Assembly: GCA_963776565.1 (NCBI GenBank) | Contig: CAVZNF010000007.1 | Span: 28,591-92,590 of the forward strand | Direction: 5' to 3' | DNA: 64,000 nucleotides | Origin: GMQP-bins7 sp963776565 | GTDB taxonomy: Bacteria; Actinomycetota; Thermoleophilia; Gaiellales; Gaiellaceae | Shown here: positions 17,331 through 25,915 of the stretch, piece by piece | Numbering within the stretch: position 1 is the first letter of the stretch | Layout of the letters: every line of letters starts with the position of its first letter | Program-made: the position numbers and the translations under genes | Notes under the pieces: model-generated | The model's input: the letters and a program-made list of their open reading frames with translations, nothing else | The model's database searches: none | What the model was told of the DNA's origin: nothing

Positions 17331-18487
17331 GCCTGGACTATCCCATCCGGGAACGGCGACAGCTTCTCCGCCCCGTCGCTCGTGACCAGGAAGTTGTCTT
17401 CGACACGTAGTCCGCCGCCGCCTTCTATATAGCATCCTGGCTCGATTGCAAGAATCATTCCGGCTGCGATCTCGCCTCCGCCCGCTTGATGCGCGTAGGG
17501 GGGCTCGTGCGCGCGGGCACCGACGCCATGACAGATCGGGTGTGACGGTTGGCCCGGGAAACCCATCGCGTCGATCCCGGCGCGGATCCGCCGGTCGAGC
17601 TCAGCGAGGCTTGCCCCCGGTCGTGCGAAGTCGATCGCGTCCTCGTAGACCGCCATGAGCCCGGCCTCGAGCTCGCGGTATTGCTCCGTTAGCTCTCCCG
17701 CAACGAGGTTCTTCGTGTGGTCGCACCAGTAGCCGTCGACGCAGACCCAGATCTCGAAGAGCGTCGGCTCGCCTGCGACGACGGGGCGTGCGGTGGTCGC
17801 CGTGAAGGTCTTGATTCCCGGACCGGACCACACGAGCGAGAAGCCGAGCGCGAGGTCGACCTTTCCCTCCGCCCAGCCCGTGCCCTCGCCGTGGACGTAC
17901 CCCTCCCACTCCGCCGCGATCTGCGCCTCGCTCATACCGGGCTCGATGATCAGACGGCAGTGCTCCATTGCAGCCGCGGCGATGTCATTCGCAAACCGCA
18001 TGCGCTCGATCTCCTGCTCGGTCTTCAGCGCACGCGCTGCAGACAGGAGCGGAGTCGCGTCGACGGCGTCGCCGAACTCGGTGAACCACGCGGCTGTGAA
18101 CGTCGTCGGCTCACCCACCATGCGGTCGGCCGCCTGCGTCCCGAGCGAGAGCTCGAGGCCGACGCGGTCGTACTCGCGCGCGGCCTCCTTCGCGAGCTCG
18201 AGGACGCGCGAGGTCGGAGGACGCGGATCCCGCTCGTCGTAGCCCTTGAACATGCGAACGTCGCTCGTCCAGGCCGTGCGCGCCGCATCCTCCTCCGACG
18301 CCTCGAGACAGATGAGCACCGGCTCGCCTTCGCGAGGGAACACGCACGCGTCGTACCCCTTCATCCCCCAGAAGTTCGTGAGGTAGAGGACGTTGTCGGG
18401 GGCGCGCACGGCGAGCGCGTCGAGGTCGTGCTCGGCCATGAGCGCACGCACGCGGTCGAGCTTCGTGTCGTCGCGCGGCCAGCTCAC
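17327..18487 (-). CDS. M24 family metallopeptidase (Xaa-Pro aminopeptidase-like)
   Basis: This intact 386-residue protein has an N-terminal creatinase-like domain (KLDRVRALMAEHDLDALAVRAPDNVLYLTNFWG) and a pita-bread domain. All five metal ligands seem present: aspartates in CVDGYWCDHTKN, His in CHGVGARAHEPPY, Glu in AIEPGCYIEGG, Glu in LRVEDNFLV. It should thus be a di-metal hydrolase cleaving Xaa-Pro or a related amide, unlike the metal-less copy at 8401-9520. GTG 18487 overlaps the stop of the FAH-family gene by four bases. Within the catabolic operon it may hydrolyse an amide intermediate rather than peptides, which is inference. Confidence 0.88.
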   Translation of the reverse strand: MSWPRDDTKLDRVRALMAEHDLDALAVRAPDNVLYLTNFWGMKGYDACVFPREGEPVLICLEASEEDAARTAWTSDVRMFKGYDERDPRPPTSRVLELAKEAAREYDRVGLELSLGTQAADRMVGEPTTFTAAWFTEFGDAVDATPLLSAARALKTEQEIERMRFANDIAAAAMEHCRLIIEPGMSEAQIAAEWEGYVHGEGTGWAEGKVDLALGFSLVWSGPGIKTFTATTARPVVAGEPTLFEIWVCVDGYWCDHTKNLVAGELTEQYRELEAGLMAVYEDAIDFARPGASLAELDRRIRAGIDAMGFPGQPSHPICHGVGARAHEPPYAHQAGGGEIAAGMILAIEPGCYIEGGGGLRVEDNFLVTSDGAEKLSPFPDGIVQA

Positions 18488-19353
18488 CAGCGGACGCGAG
18501 GCGGAGCCGGCTCGCCGTGCGCCTCTTGCCACGAGATGACCGGGTTGCGCAGCACGCCGATCTTCTCGATCTCGCATTCCATGACGTCGCCGGGCTTGAG
18601 GTAGAGCGAGGCCGCATCGGGCGAGAAGCCGGCGACGCCCGAGACGGTTCCGGTCGAGACGACGTCGCCGGCCGAGTAGCCGAGCGCCGAGTAGTGGCTG
18701 AGAATCTCCGGGATGGTCACGCTCATCCGGCTCGAATGTGAGGTCTGGCGCACGTCGCCGTTGACCCGGAGCTCCATGGCGAGGTCGTGCGGGTTCGGGA
18801 TCTCGTCCGGCGTAACGATCCACGGCCCGAGCGGACAGAAGGTGTCGATCGCCTTGCAGAAGCTGAAAACGCCGGATCGCATCTCGCGCCGCTGGATGTC
18901 GCGCGCGGTGATGTCGTTGAAGATGACGTAGCCGCCGATGTAGTCGGTCGCCTCCTCCGGCGGGAACCACTTGCCCGCCTGGCGCACCACGACGGCCAGC
19001 TCGAGCTCGTAGTCGAGCTCCTCGGTGAGGTGCTCCGGATAGACGACGGGCTCGTCAGGACCGACGATCGCGTCGACGTTCTGGAAGAAGACGATCCAGG
19101 GAGCGATCTCGTGCGACCAGCCGACCTGCTTCGACTCCTCCTCGTGCTCGCGGAAGTTGCCGGCCGTGTGGAAGAACTTCTTCGGGACGATCGGCGCACG
19201 GAGCTCGGTGTCCTCGAGCGCGATCCGCTCGCCGGTCTCGTCTGCACCGCCGTCCTCGAAGAGCTCGCGCATCGACGGCGTGTCGAGGACGACGATCTCC
19301 TCCCCATCGAGGTATCCGACCTGCTCGCCGTAGCCGAACGTGACGAGCTTCAC
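18484..19353 (-). CDS. Fumarylacetoacetate hydrolase family protein
   Basis: The 289-residue protein has the FAH C-terminal fold: metal-binding E-x-E in ELDYELELAVVV, aspartate in GGYVIFNDITARDIQRRE, substrate loop GPWIVTPDEI, and the ending VVSTGTVSGVAGFSPDAASLYLKPGDVMECEI-type region near residues 232-263. FAH proteins cleave C-C bonds in acylpyruvates, hydrate 2-oxopent-4-enoates or decarboxylate, typically after ring opening of aromatic compounds. The GTG 19353 start overlaps the NTF2-like gene stop. Its neighbours (Mo hydroxylase, LLM monooxygenase) make a role after ring cleavage plausible, but the substrate is unknown. Confidence 0.9.
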   Translation of the reverse strand: MKLVTFGYGEQVGYLDGEEIVVLDTPSMRELFEDGGADETGERIALEDTELRAPIVPKKFFHTAGNFREHEEESKQVGWSHEIAPWIVFFQNVDAIVGPDEPVVYPEHLTEELDYELELAVVVRQAGKWFPPEEATDYIGGYVIFNDITARDIQRREMRSGVFSFCKAIDTFCPLGPWIVTPDEIPNPHDLAMELRVNGDVRQTSHSSRMSVTIPEILSHYSALGYSAGDVVSTGTVSGVAGFSPDAASLYLKPGDVMECEIEKIGVLRNPVISWQEAHGEPAPPRVRW

Positions 19354-19730
19354 GACTCGACGATCTTCCAGAAGGAGTTCTTGACGCGGACCTCGTTACC
19401 GCTGAACGTCCAGATGTCGCAGCCCCGCACGTTCAACCGCGCGCCGTCGACGGTCGTCCCCGTCAGCGTCCACTCGGAGACTCCGCGCTCGCCCGCGACG
19501 AAGTGACCGCCGTCCCCGTAGTGGACGTCCGGAATCGTCGTGAAGCGGGCGCCAAGGCCCTCGCGGACGGCGTCCCGACCCTCGAATCGCCGTCCCCACG
19601 GATCAGGCCCTCGGGGCGACTCGAAGACACAATCGTCGGCGAACAGCGACATGATCGCGTCGAGATCGTGCGCGTTGAAGCTGTCGGTCATCCGTTCGAG
19701 CACGTCGAGCCTCGTCTCCTCATCGGTCAT
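19350..19730 (-). CDS. NTF2-like/SnoaL-like fold protein
   Basis: The 126-residue protein has the cone-shaped NTF2-like pattern: an N-terminal helix (LDVLERMTDSFNAHDLDAIMSLF) then ADDCVFESP, EGRDAVREGLGARF, and beta strands ending TFSGNEVRVKNSFWKIVE. Such proteins act as isomerases, cyclases, hydrolases or ligand binders, and the family alone does not fix a reaction. Start ATG 19730 follows GGAGGAG and overlaps the peroxiredoxin stop by four bases (ATGA). Its placement in the operon suggests a small catalytic or binding step in the same pathway. Confidence 0.85.
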   Translation of the reverse strand: MTDEETRLDVLERMTDSFNAHDLDAIMSLFADDCVFESPRGPDPWGRRFEGRDAVREGLGARFTTIPDVHYGDGGHFVAGERGVSEWTLTGTTVDGARLNVRGCDIWTFSGNEVRVKNSFWKIVES

Positions 19731-20284
19731 CCGCTCCTCCTTTCGAGCCACGCGACGACGTCCGCCGCGTTTCGATCCGGCGGGAAGACCGGATAGAAGA
19801 CGTGGCTCACGCGGCCGGTCTCGAATACGAGCGTGACACGCTTGTAGAGCGTCAGGCCTCCGAACTCGAACGTCGGAAGCCCGAGCGCATCTCGGAGCCG
19901 GTGGTCGGGATCCGCGATGACCGGAAACGGCATGTGCTCGCGCTCCGCGAACTCGATCTGCGCCGGCAGTGGTTGAGCGGACAAGCCTGCGACCAGCGCG
20001 CCGAGCTCGTCGAGCTCGGCGGCGTGATCGCGAAACCCGCACGACTGCGGCGTGCATCCGCGCGCACCGGGAATCGCGTCCCAGCCGTCGGGAGTCGGCC
20101 GTCCGGGAGTGCCGGTGGCCGGATAGACGTAGAGGACTGCGAGCTCCGCGCCGAAGCGTACGAGGTCGACCAACCCCTCGGACGAGTCGAGCAAGAGCTC
20201 AGGCACCTCGAGCCCGACGAGATGGTCGGTGGCGCCGTCGTCCACGGGGACCGGCAGGTCGGATGGGAGCTGGTACAGACTCAC
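19727..20284 (-). CDS. Peroxiredoxin (AhpC/TSA-like, redoxin family)
   Basis: The 185-residue thioredoxin-fold protein reads LAVLYVYPATGTPGRP, then GARGCTPQSCGFRDHAAEL with two cysteines spaced C-x4-C, followed by FPVIADPDHRLRDALGLPTF, the resolving-side motif of Bcp-type peroxiredoxins. The peroxidatic cysteine is in CTPQSC; the usual P-x3-T-x2-C is altered. It likely removes H2O2 or organic peroxides formed by the oxidases encoded around it. GTG 20284 overlaps the M20 gene (GTGA). An electron-transfer partner is not encoded here. Confidence 0.85.
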   Translation of the reverse strand: MSLYQLPSDLPVPVDDGATDHLVGLEVPELLLDSSEGLVDLVRFGAELAVLYVYPATGTPGRPTPDGWDAIPGARGCTPQSCGFRDHAAELDELGALVAGLSAQPLPAQIEFAEREHMPFPVIADPDHRLRDALGLPTFEFGGLTLYKRVTLVFETGRVSHVFYPVFPPDRNAADVVAWLERRSG

Positions 20285-21516
20285 GCGACTCCGCAGATCT
20301 TCATCGCCGCGCGTGCATACACGTCGGCCGTCTTCACGAGGCCGTCGATCTCGAGGTTCTCGCCCTTCACCGTGTCGAGCAGTCCTGTCGACGTGCCGTA
20401 GTTCACGGTGGCAATGCCGTAGCGCGTCAGGACCGAGGCATCGGAGAACCAGCGCGTGACGTCGCGCTCGGGTGCCGACCCGAACACCTCGGCGTGCGCC
20501 TCGTCGAGCGCGCCCACGAGGGCATGACCCTCGTCGATCTCGGCTCCGGGCGCCGTGACGTAGACCTCTCCTTCGATCCCGTGGTCGGGGAAGCGCTCGG
20601 CGAGACCCCGCACCATCGCCAGCACGTCGCCGCGAGCGACCGCCATCTCCTTCGTCGGCGGCACGCGCACGTCGAGGAAGAGGTCGGTCCTGTGCGGCGT
20701 CCGCGAAACCCGCCAGCCGAACCCGCCGTCGACCGCGCCGACGTTCACGATCGCCTTCGCTCCGCGATAGGCGTTGGCCGGATCGTCCTCCCACGTCGGG
20801 ATCCACTCCAGGACCGCGTCGAGAACGTCGCGCATCCGCACGATCGAGTTCTGGTCACGCTTCCCCTCGCTGAACGCCGTATGGATGAACGGCCCATGGG
20901 TGGAGATTCGAAGCCAGAGCGAGCCGAAGTGGCCGAGAACGACCTTCGACTCGGTCGGCTCGCCGAGGATGCACATGTCCGCGACGCCTCCGTGCGAGAC
21001 GAGGTAACGCGATCCGGCTGCATACCCGCGGTACTCGGCCCCCTGGGCGTCGCCGTACTGCGTCTTCTCGATCTCGCCGGAGACGGCGGCGATCATGACG
21101 TCGCCACGAAGTCGGACTCCCGCGTCGGCAAGTGAGCGGAGTGCCTCGACGTAGCAGGCGAGCGCGCCTTTCATGTTCGAGATCCCGAGGCCGTAGAGAC
21201 GCCCGCCCTCGACGAAGGCGCTCGGCTGGAAGCCGGGGACGTGCGCGAGCCAGGGCTCGCGACCCGAGTACGACGTGTCCATGTGCCCGTTGAACATGAG
21301 GCTCGGACCTCCGCCCGCTCCCGCGCGCGTACCGAGGACGTTCGCGCGGCCGTCCTCCACCTGCTGCCACTGCACCTGCAAGCCCATGTCGACGAACGTG
21401 TCGCGCATCAGCTCAGCCATCGCTTCCTCCGACCCGGTGAAGCTCGGGACGCCGATCGCCTGGGATGCCCAGTCGACGAGCCTGTCCGGGTCGATCCGGA
21501 TGTCAGTCACGGACAT
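20281..21516 (-). CDS. M20 family metallohydrolase (ArgE/DapE-type deacylase)
   Basis: The 411-residue protein carries the M20 zinc-site pattern: His-x-Asp in MFNGHMDTSYSG, Asp in GLGISNMKGALACYVEAL (here Asn at the usual GxxDMKG aspartate), Glu-Glu replaced by GEIEKTQYG, and an inserted dimerisation domain (about 190-300) beginning VVLGHFGSLWLRISTHGPFIHTAF. The change from D to N in the bridging-Asp motif is unusual and may alter metal binding. The family removes N-acyl or N-carbamoyl groups from amino acids. Here it may hydrolyse an amide made after ring opening. ATG 21516 lies 14 bases inside the end of the LLM gene. Confidence 0.85.
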   Translation of the reverse strand: MSVTDIRIDPDRLVDWASQAIGVPSFTGSEEAMAELMRDTFVDMGLQVQWQQVEDGRANVLGTRAGAGGGPSLMFNGHMDTSYSGREPWLAHVPGFQPSAFVEGGRLYGLGISNMKGALACYVEALRSLADAGVRLRGDVMIAAVSGEIEKTQYGDAQGAEYRGYAAGSRYLVSHGGVADMCILGEPTESKVVLGHFGSLWLRISTHGPFIHTAFSEGKRDQNSIVRMRDVLDAVLEWIPTWEDDPANAYRGAKAIVNVGAVDGGFGWRVSRTPHRTDLFLDVRVPPTKEMAVARGDVLAMVRGLAERFPDHGIEGEVYVTAPGAEIDEGHALVGALDEAHAEVFGSAPERDVTRWFSDASVLTRYGIATVNYGTSTGLLDTVKGENLEIDGLVKTADVYARAAMKICGVA

Positions 21517-22537
21517 GTGGAAGGACCTTCTCGCCGAAGAGCCTGATCTGGTCGTGCCTGCGGTCGCCCCACAGCTCGAGCATGACGTGCGTGCACCCGG
21601 CCTCGCGGTACTCCTCGATCGCGGCGATGCAGTCGGAGGGCGTACCGGCGATCGGCTTGCACTTGTCGAGGATCGCGTCGGTCACCTTCGCCTTCGCCGC
21701 GAGCCTGCCACCCTGCTCCATGGCGTCGGCGACCGGCCGGATCTCGTCCTGCTCGAGCCCGGCCAGGTCGAGCAGCGTGTCCGCCGAGCCCTGGATGTTC
21801 TGCACCTTGTTCGCGAGATACATCCCGGCGATCTCGCGTGCGCCGTCGCGGCCGGCGTCACGGTCGTTCTCGTGGATCGACGCGACCACGGTGCAGCCGA
21901 TGTCGATGTCCGCGGCGACGTTCTCGCGCGTGTAGCGGACGAAGGCAGGCGTCGTGATCGAGGGTGTCAGACATCCGTCGGAGATCTCGCCCGCGAGCGC
22001 CTGCATCTTCGGCGCGGTCGCGGCAACGTAGACAGGCGGCACGTCGCGCGGCGTGTCGGCATCTGGGCTCAGGCCGGGCACGTCGGCGCTCCAGGTATCG
22101 CCTTCGTACGAGAACGGCTCGCCCCCGAGGACGCCGCGGACGATCGTCACAGCGTCGCGCATCGGGCCGAGCGTCTTCGACGTCTGCGAGCGGATGTTGT
22201 TGAGGAAGATCTTCGAGGTCCCGAAGCCGAGGAGGAATCTCCCGGGGCCTGCGGCCTCCTGCACGACTCTTGCATCCATCGCAACTTGCACCGGATGACG
22301 CGTGAACGGCGAGATGATCCCCCAGCCGATCGTGAGCTGCTCGGTCTCGCGAGCCATGAGCGCCGAGACGACGGTCGACGAGCGCGCCTCCATCCCATGC
22401 TTGCGCCACCAGGGGTACGCCTCTGCAAGCCAGATCGTGTCCATCCCGGCCCTGTCCATGACGCGTGCCGACTCGAGCATCTCGTCGAGCGGCTCCATCG
22501 TCAGCTGCATGACGCCGACTCGAAACGGCGGCGCCAT
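21503..22537 (-). CDS. LLM-class flavin-dependent oxidoreductase (luciferase-like)
   Basis: The 344-residue TIM-barrel protein shows the LLM family pattern: FRVGVMQLTMEPLDEMLESARVMDRAGMDTIWLAEAY, TIGWGIISPFTRHPVQVAMDARVVQEAAGPGRFLLGFGTS, and PPVYVAATAPKMQALAGEISDG-type segments near residues 185-205. The family uses FMNH2 or coenzyme F420; actinobacterial members are often F420-dependent, and the sequence alone does not decide. Monooxygenases of this class open heterocyclic rings or attack C-N and C-S bonds. ATG 22537 is two bases after the CoxG-like gene. It is a core candidate for an oxygenation step of the pathway. Confidence 0.9.
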   Translation of the reverse strand: MAPPFRVGVMQLTMEPLDEMLESARVMDRAGMDTIWLAEAYPWWRKHGMEARSSTVVSALMARETEQLTIGWGIISPFTRHPVQVAMDARVVQEAAGPGRFLLGFGTSKIFLNNIRSQTSKTLGPMRDAVTIVRGVLGGEPFSYEGDTWSADVPGLSPDADTPRDVPPVYVAATAPKMQALAGEISDGCLTPSITTPAFVRYTRENVAADIDIGCTVVASIHENDRDAGRDGAREIAGMYLANKVQNIQGSADTLLDLAGLEQDEIRPVADAMEQGGRLAAKAKVTDAILDKCKPIAGTPSDCIAAIEEYREAGCTHVMLELWGDRRHDQIRLFGEKVLPHVRD

Positions 22538-22539
22538 TG

Positions 22540-22983
22540 TCAGGAAGTGACTGCGACGCGCTTCTCGAGCGCTTCGAGCACTTGAGAGACCTGCTGGTTC
22601 ACGATCGGCTGCAGGACGCGCTGGCCCATCGCGCCGACCGGGCCGGCGATCTTGACGTCGGCCTCCCACGCCATCGACGTCCCCTCGCCCGCCTCCGAGA
22701 GGGTGAACGACGTGGTCATGTCCATGAGCGCGCCCACGCCCTGGCCCTTCGCCCGCATGGACGCGAACTCCGGCTCGCGCTCCTCGAGCTTCTCGAAGTT
22801 CATGGTCATCTTGAGGCCGCCCAGCCCGAGCGGCACCTTGACCTTCGCGGTCCAGTGCTTCTCGTCGGTGATCTCGAACGACTCGACGCCGGGCATGAGC
22901 TTCGCCATCTCGGACGGCTCGTTGATGACGCTCCACACGGTCTCGCGGGATGCCGTCAGCTCCTTCGTCCCGGAGACGATCAC
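22540..22983 (-). CDS. CoxG-like SRPBCC domain protein
   Basis: The 147-residue protein matches the CoxG/carbon-monoxide-dehydrogenase subunit G family of START-like folds: SGTKELTASRETVWSVINEPSEMAKLMPGVESFEI, then KVPLGLGGLKMTMNFEKLEERE and GPVGAMGQRVLQPIVNQQVSQVLEAL. In CO dehydrogenase clusters CoxG helps attach or mature the Mo enzyme at the membrane. GTG 22983 overlaps the large-subunit stop by four bases, a constant association with these hydroxylases. It has no C-terminal membrane helix, so it is a short cytoplasmic form. Confidence 0.88.
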   Translation of the reverse strand: MIVSGTKELTASRETVWSVINEPSEMAKLMPGVESFEITDEKHWTAKVKVPLGLGGLKMTMNFEKLEEREPEFASMRAKGQGVGALMDMTTSFTLSEAGEGTSMAWEADVKIAGPVGAMGQRVLQPIVNQQVSQVLEALEKRVAVTS

Positions 22984-25439
22984 TTCGACGCTACCGACAC
23001 GTTCGCACGTGTCGCTTCCGGGTCCTGGAGCATCGACCACACCCTATGCGCTGGGTTGCAGCTGTCGTAGACGATGGCACCGCCCGCAGCGCGCAACGCA
23101 TCCTGGATCGCCGAGCAGATGCAGTGGATCCCGCCGCCGCCGCCCTCGCCCATGCCCTTCGCGCCGAGCGGCGCGACCGGCGACGGCGACTCCATCGCGC
23201 CCGTCTTGAGCGGGGGCATGTCCATCGCGTGCGGCACGTGGTAGTCGTAGAAGTTGGCCGTGAGGAGCGTGCCGTCCTCGTCGTAGACGAAGTCCTCGTG
23301 CAGCGCGGCGCCGATCGCGTGCGCAGTCGCTCCGTGCACCTGGCCCTCGACGATCTGCGGGTTGATCCGCGTGCCGCAGTCGTCCACGGCCGCGTAGTCG
23401 ACGATCTCGACCTCGCCCGTCTCCGGGTCGATCTCGACGACAGCGGCATGGATCTGCGTCGCGTACGTGAGCGTGAGCTGCCCCGTCTTCTTCTCCGTGT
23501 CGACCATGCCGAAGTACGGCCGGCACACGTAGCGGTGATTCAGCGTCGGGTTGAACTCGGGCGGGAGGAAGGCGTTGTTCGCGTTGATGATCGCGCCGAG
23601 CGCCATGAACGGCAGCGCCGCCTCGGGCGGGCCGTCCTTGATCCGCGCGAACCCCTCGGAGAGCTCGATCGCCTCTTCTGGCGCCTGCAGGACGGCGGCA
23701 GCGAGCTGGATCATCTCCCCGCGCACGAGCTCGGCGGCGCCTTTCACGGCTCCGAGGCCGGTGAAGGCGAACTGGCTCGCGTAGGTGCCGGAGAAGCCCG
23801 CGTGCGAGTTGAACCACGTGTCGTGGCCCCGCCGGACGTTCACCTGGTCGGGCGAGCAGCCGAGGATGTCCGCGACGACCTGCGCCGCGGTCGTCTCGTG
23901 GCCCTGCCCCTGCGGGACGGTGCCGAGCGTGACGACGACCTCACCGAAGATGTCGAGCTTCACCGACGCTGCCTCGTTGTTCCCCGAGAACTGGAGCTCG
24001 GGGTTCAGGAGCGTCGACTGGCCGAAGTTGTTCGTTCCCGAGTCGAGCGTCGAGCCGATCCCGAACCCGAGGAGCTTCCCGCGCGCCGCGGCCTCCTCGC
24101 GCCTGGCCTCGATCGACCCCGCGTCGATGAGCTCGAGCGCGATGTCGAGCGCCGCCGAGTAGTCGCCCGAGTCGTAGAAGCAGCCGTTCGGCGTCTCGTA
24201 CGGCATCTGCTCGGCCTTCACGTAGTTGCGCTTGCGGATCTCGACCGGATCGAGATCGAGCTCGGCGGCGACGATGTCGATGATCCGCTCGGTGAGCCAG
24301 AGGTGCTGCATCCGCGAGTAGCCGCGGTTCGGCGAGACCGGCGACTTGTTCGTGCAGACCTGCGTGAAGTCGACGCGGATGTTCCGCCAGCCGTAGAGCC
24401 CCGGCGTGACCTGCGCCCAGATGATGCAGCCGAGCGGCTCGTAGCGCGGGAACGCGCCACAGTCGTCGAGCGCTTTCACCTTGAAGCCGGTCATCGTCCC
24501 GTCCTTCATCACCCCGACCTCGACGTCGAGGAACCAGCGCTCGTTGCCGTGCGCGTTCGCCGTGTGCTGGTCGGTGCGCCACTCCGTCCACTGCACCGGG
24601 CGGCCGAGCTTCCGGGCCATCAGGCAGAGCACGACGTACTGGGGATGCAGGCAGATCTTGTTGCCGAAGCCGCCGCCGATGTCGTGCGTGACGAAGCGCA
24701 GCTTGTCGATCCCCGTGCGGAGCGCAGGCGCCATCCAGATCGCCCCTACTCCCGGCATCTGGTGATTGCACGTGAGCGTCCACTCGCCGGTGCCCTTGTC
24801 GTACTCGACGAGCGCACCCGCGCACTCGAGCGGCGTCGAGGAGAAGCGGTGGAAGTGGAGCTTGTCGATCTTCACGACGTGATCGGCCTCGGCGAGTGCC
24901 GTGTCGACGTCCCCCCAGTCGAAGACACCCGACCAGACGACGTTCGAGCCGGCGTCGTCGTGGAGGACGACCTCGTCCTTCAGCGACTCCTCGGCGTCGA
25001 CGAGCACGGGAAGCTCGTCGTACTCGACCTCGATCAGCTCGGCAGCGTCGCGCGCGAGCTCGCGCGTCGCTGCGGCGACCGCGGCGACCGGCTCGCCCAT
25101 GTGCCGAACGCGGCCCACGGCGAGCGCGTAGTCCTTGATGTTTCCGCCCGGCTCGACGGACATCTCGAAGAACGGGTCCGTGTGGATCGCGACCTCGTCG
25201 CCCGTGAGCGTCCCGTACACACCGTCGAGCTCGAGCGCCTTCGAGACGTCGATCGAGATGATCTTCGCGTGCGCGTACGGGGAGCGGACGAAGTGGACGT
25301 AGCCCATCCCGTGCCGGCGGACGTCGTCGAAGAACGTGCCCTGACCCTGGACGAGACGCCGATCCTCCTTCCGCGGGATCGACTGCCCGACGAACCCCTT
25401 CTCGAGGGTCTTCCCGGGCTCGCTGACGGTCGTCGTCAT
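22980..25439 (-). CDS. Molybdenum hydroxylase large subunit (xanthine/CO dehydrogenase family)
   Basis: The 819-residue protein is a full aldehyde-oxidase/xanthine-dehydrogenase molybdopterin subunit: GQSIPRKEDRRLVQGQGTFFDD at the start, HDIGGGFGNK, GSTLDSGTNNFGQS, VPQGQGHETTAAQVVADILG, and the catalytic-glutamate region LGAKGMGEGGGGGIHC near the end. The active-site loop reads SPVSPNRGYSRMQ, not AYRCSFR of true CO dehydrogenase nor AYRGAGR of form II enzymes, so CO is not expected. It should hydroxylate an organic (often N-heterocyclic) substrate with water as oxygen source, at a Mo-cytosine dinucleotide site. ATG 25439 overlaps the small subunit (ATGA). Confidence 0.92.
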   Translation of the reverse strand: MTTTVSEPGKTLEKGFVGQSIPRKEDRRLVQGQGTFFDDVRRHGMGYVHFVRSPYAHAKIISIDVSKALELDGVYGTLTGDEVAIHTDPFFEMSVEPGGNIKDYALAVGRVRHMGEPVAAVAAATRELARDAAELIEVEYDELPVLVDAEESLKDEVVLHDDAGSNVVWSGVFDWGDVDTALAEADHVVKIDKLHFHRFSSTPLECAGALVEYDKGTGEWTLTCNHQMPGVGAIWMAPALRTGIDKLRFVTHDIGGGFGNKICLHPQYVVLCLMARKLGRPVQWTEWRTDQHTANAHGNERWFLDVEVGVMKDGTMTGFKVKALDDCGAFPRYEPLGCIIWAQVTPGLYGWRNIRVDFTQVCTNKSPVSPNRGYSRMQHLWLTERIIDIVAAELDLDPVEIRKRNYVKAEQMPYETPNGCFYDSGDYSAALDIALELIDAGSIEARREEAAARGKLLGFGIGSTLDSGTNNFGQSTLLNPELQFSGNNEAASVKLDIFGEVVVTLGTVPQGQGHETTAAQVVADILGCSPDQVNVRRGHDTWFNSHAGFSGTYASQFAFTGLGAVKGAAELVRGEMIQLAAAVLQAPEEAIELSEGFARIKDGPPEAALPFMALGAIINANNAFLPPEFNPTLNHRYVCRPYFGMVDTEKKTGQLTLTYATQIHAAVVEIDPETGEVEIVDYAAVDDCGTRINPQIVEGQVHGATAHAIGAALHEDFVYDEDGTLLTANFYDYHVPHAMDMPPLKTGAMESPSPVAPLGAKGMGEGGGGGIHCICSAIQDALRAAGGAIVYDSCNPAHRVWSMLQDPEATRANVSVASK

Positions 25440-25915
25440 CGCTTGCCTCCCGCCGCGATCACGGCCTCGACGATGTTCACGTAGCCGGTGCAGCGGCAGA
25501 TGTTGCCCTGGATTGCCACGCGCACCTCCTCTTCCGAAGGGCTCGGGTTCCGTGCGAGCAACGCTGTCGCGCTCATCAGCATCCCTGGCGTGCAGTAGCC
25601 GCATTGCAGCGCGTGATGCTCGTTGAACGACTGCTGGAGCGCGGTCAGCTCACCGTCGGCGGCGAGGCCCTCGACCGTCGATATCTTCGTGCCCTCGGCC
25701 TGAACGGCGAGCATCATGCAGCTCTTCACGGCCTCGCCGTTCACGTGCACCGTGCACGCGCCGCAGTTGCCGGTATCGCAGCCGATGTGCGTTCCGGTGA
25801 GACCGAGGTCGTCACGGATGAAGTGGACGAGCAGGCGCCGGGTCGGCACGTCGTACTCGATCTGCTCGCCGTTGACCTCGAGCGAGACGGTGAGACTCGT
25901 AACCGGCGCCGCCAC
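25436..25915 (-). CDS. Molybdenum hydroxylase small subunit, two [2Fe-2S] clusters
   Basis: The 159-residue protein has the plant-ferredoxin cluster motif GCDTGNCGACTVHVNG with a fourth cysteine in VKSCMML, and the C-terminal helical cluster with QCGYCTPGM and NICRCTGYVNI. This is the complete eight-cysteine set of XDH/CoxS subunits. It moves electrons from the Mo site to FAD. The GTG at 25915 shares one base with the stop of the FAD subunit, and its own stop overlaps the large subunit, giving the gene order medium-small-large seen in cox operons. Confidence 0.95.
   Translation of the reverse strand: MAAPVTSLTVSLEVNGEQIEYDVPTRRLLVHFIRDDLGLTGTHIGCDTGNCGACTVHVNGEAVKSCMMLAVQAEGTKISTVEGLAADGELTALQQSFNEHHALQCGYCTPGMLMSATALLARNPSPSEEEVRVAIQGNICRCTGYVNIVEAVIAAGGKR

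Noticed and set aside
22950..25484. Very long plus-strand open frame (844 codons) opposite the Mo hydroxylase large subunit
   Set aside because: It is an Arg/Asp/Val/Leu-rich mirror frame caused by high GC at codon position three of the real gene. The minus strand has full family motifs and the plus frame has none.
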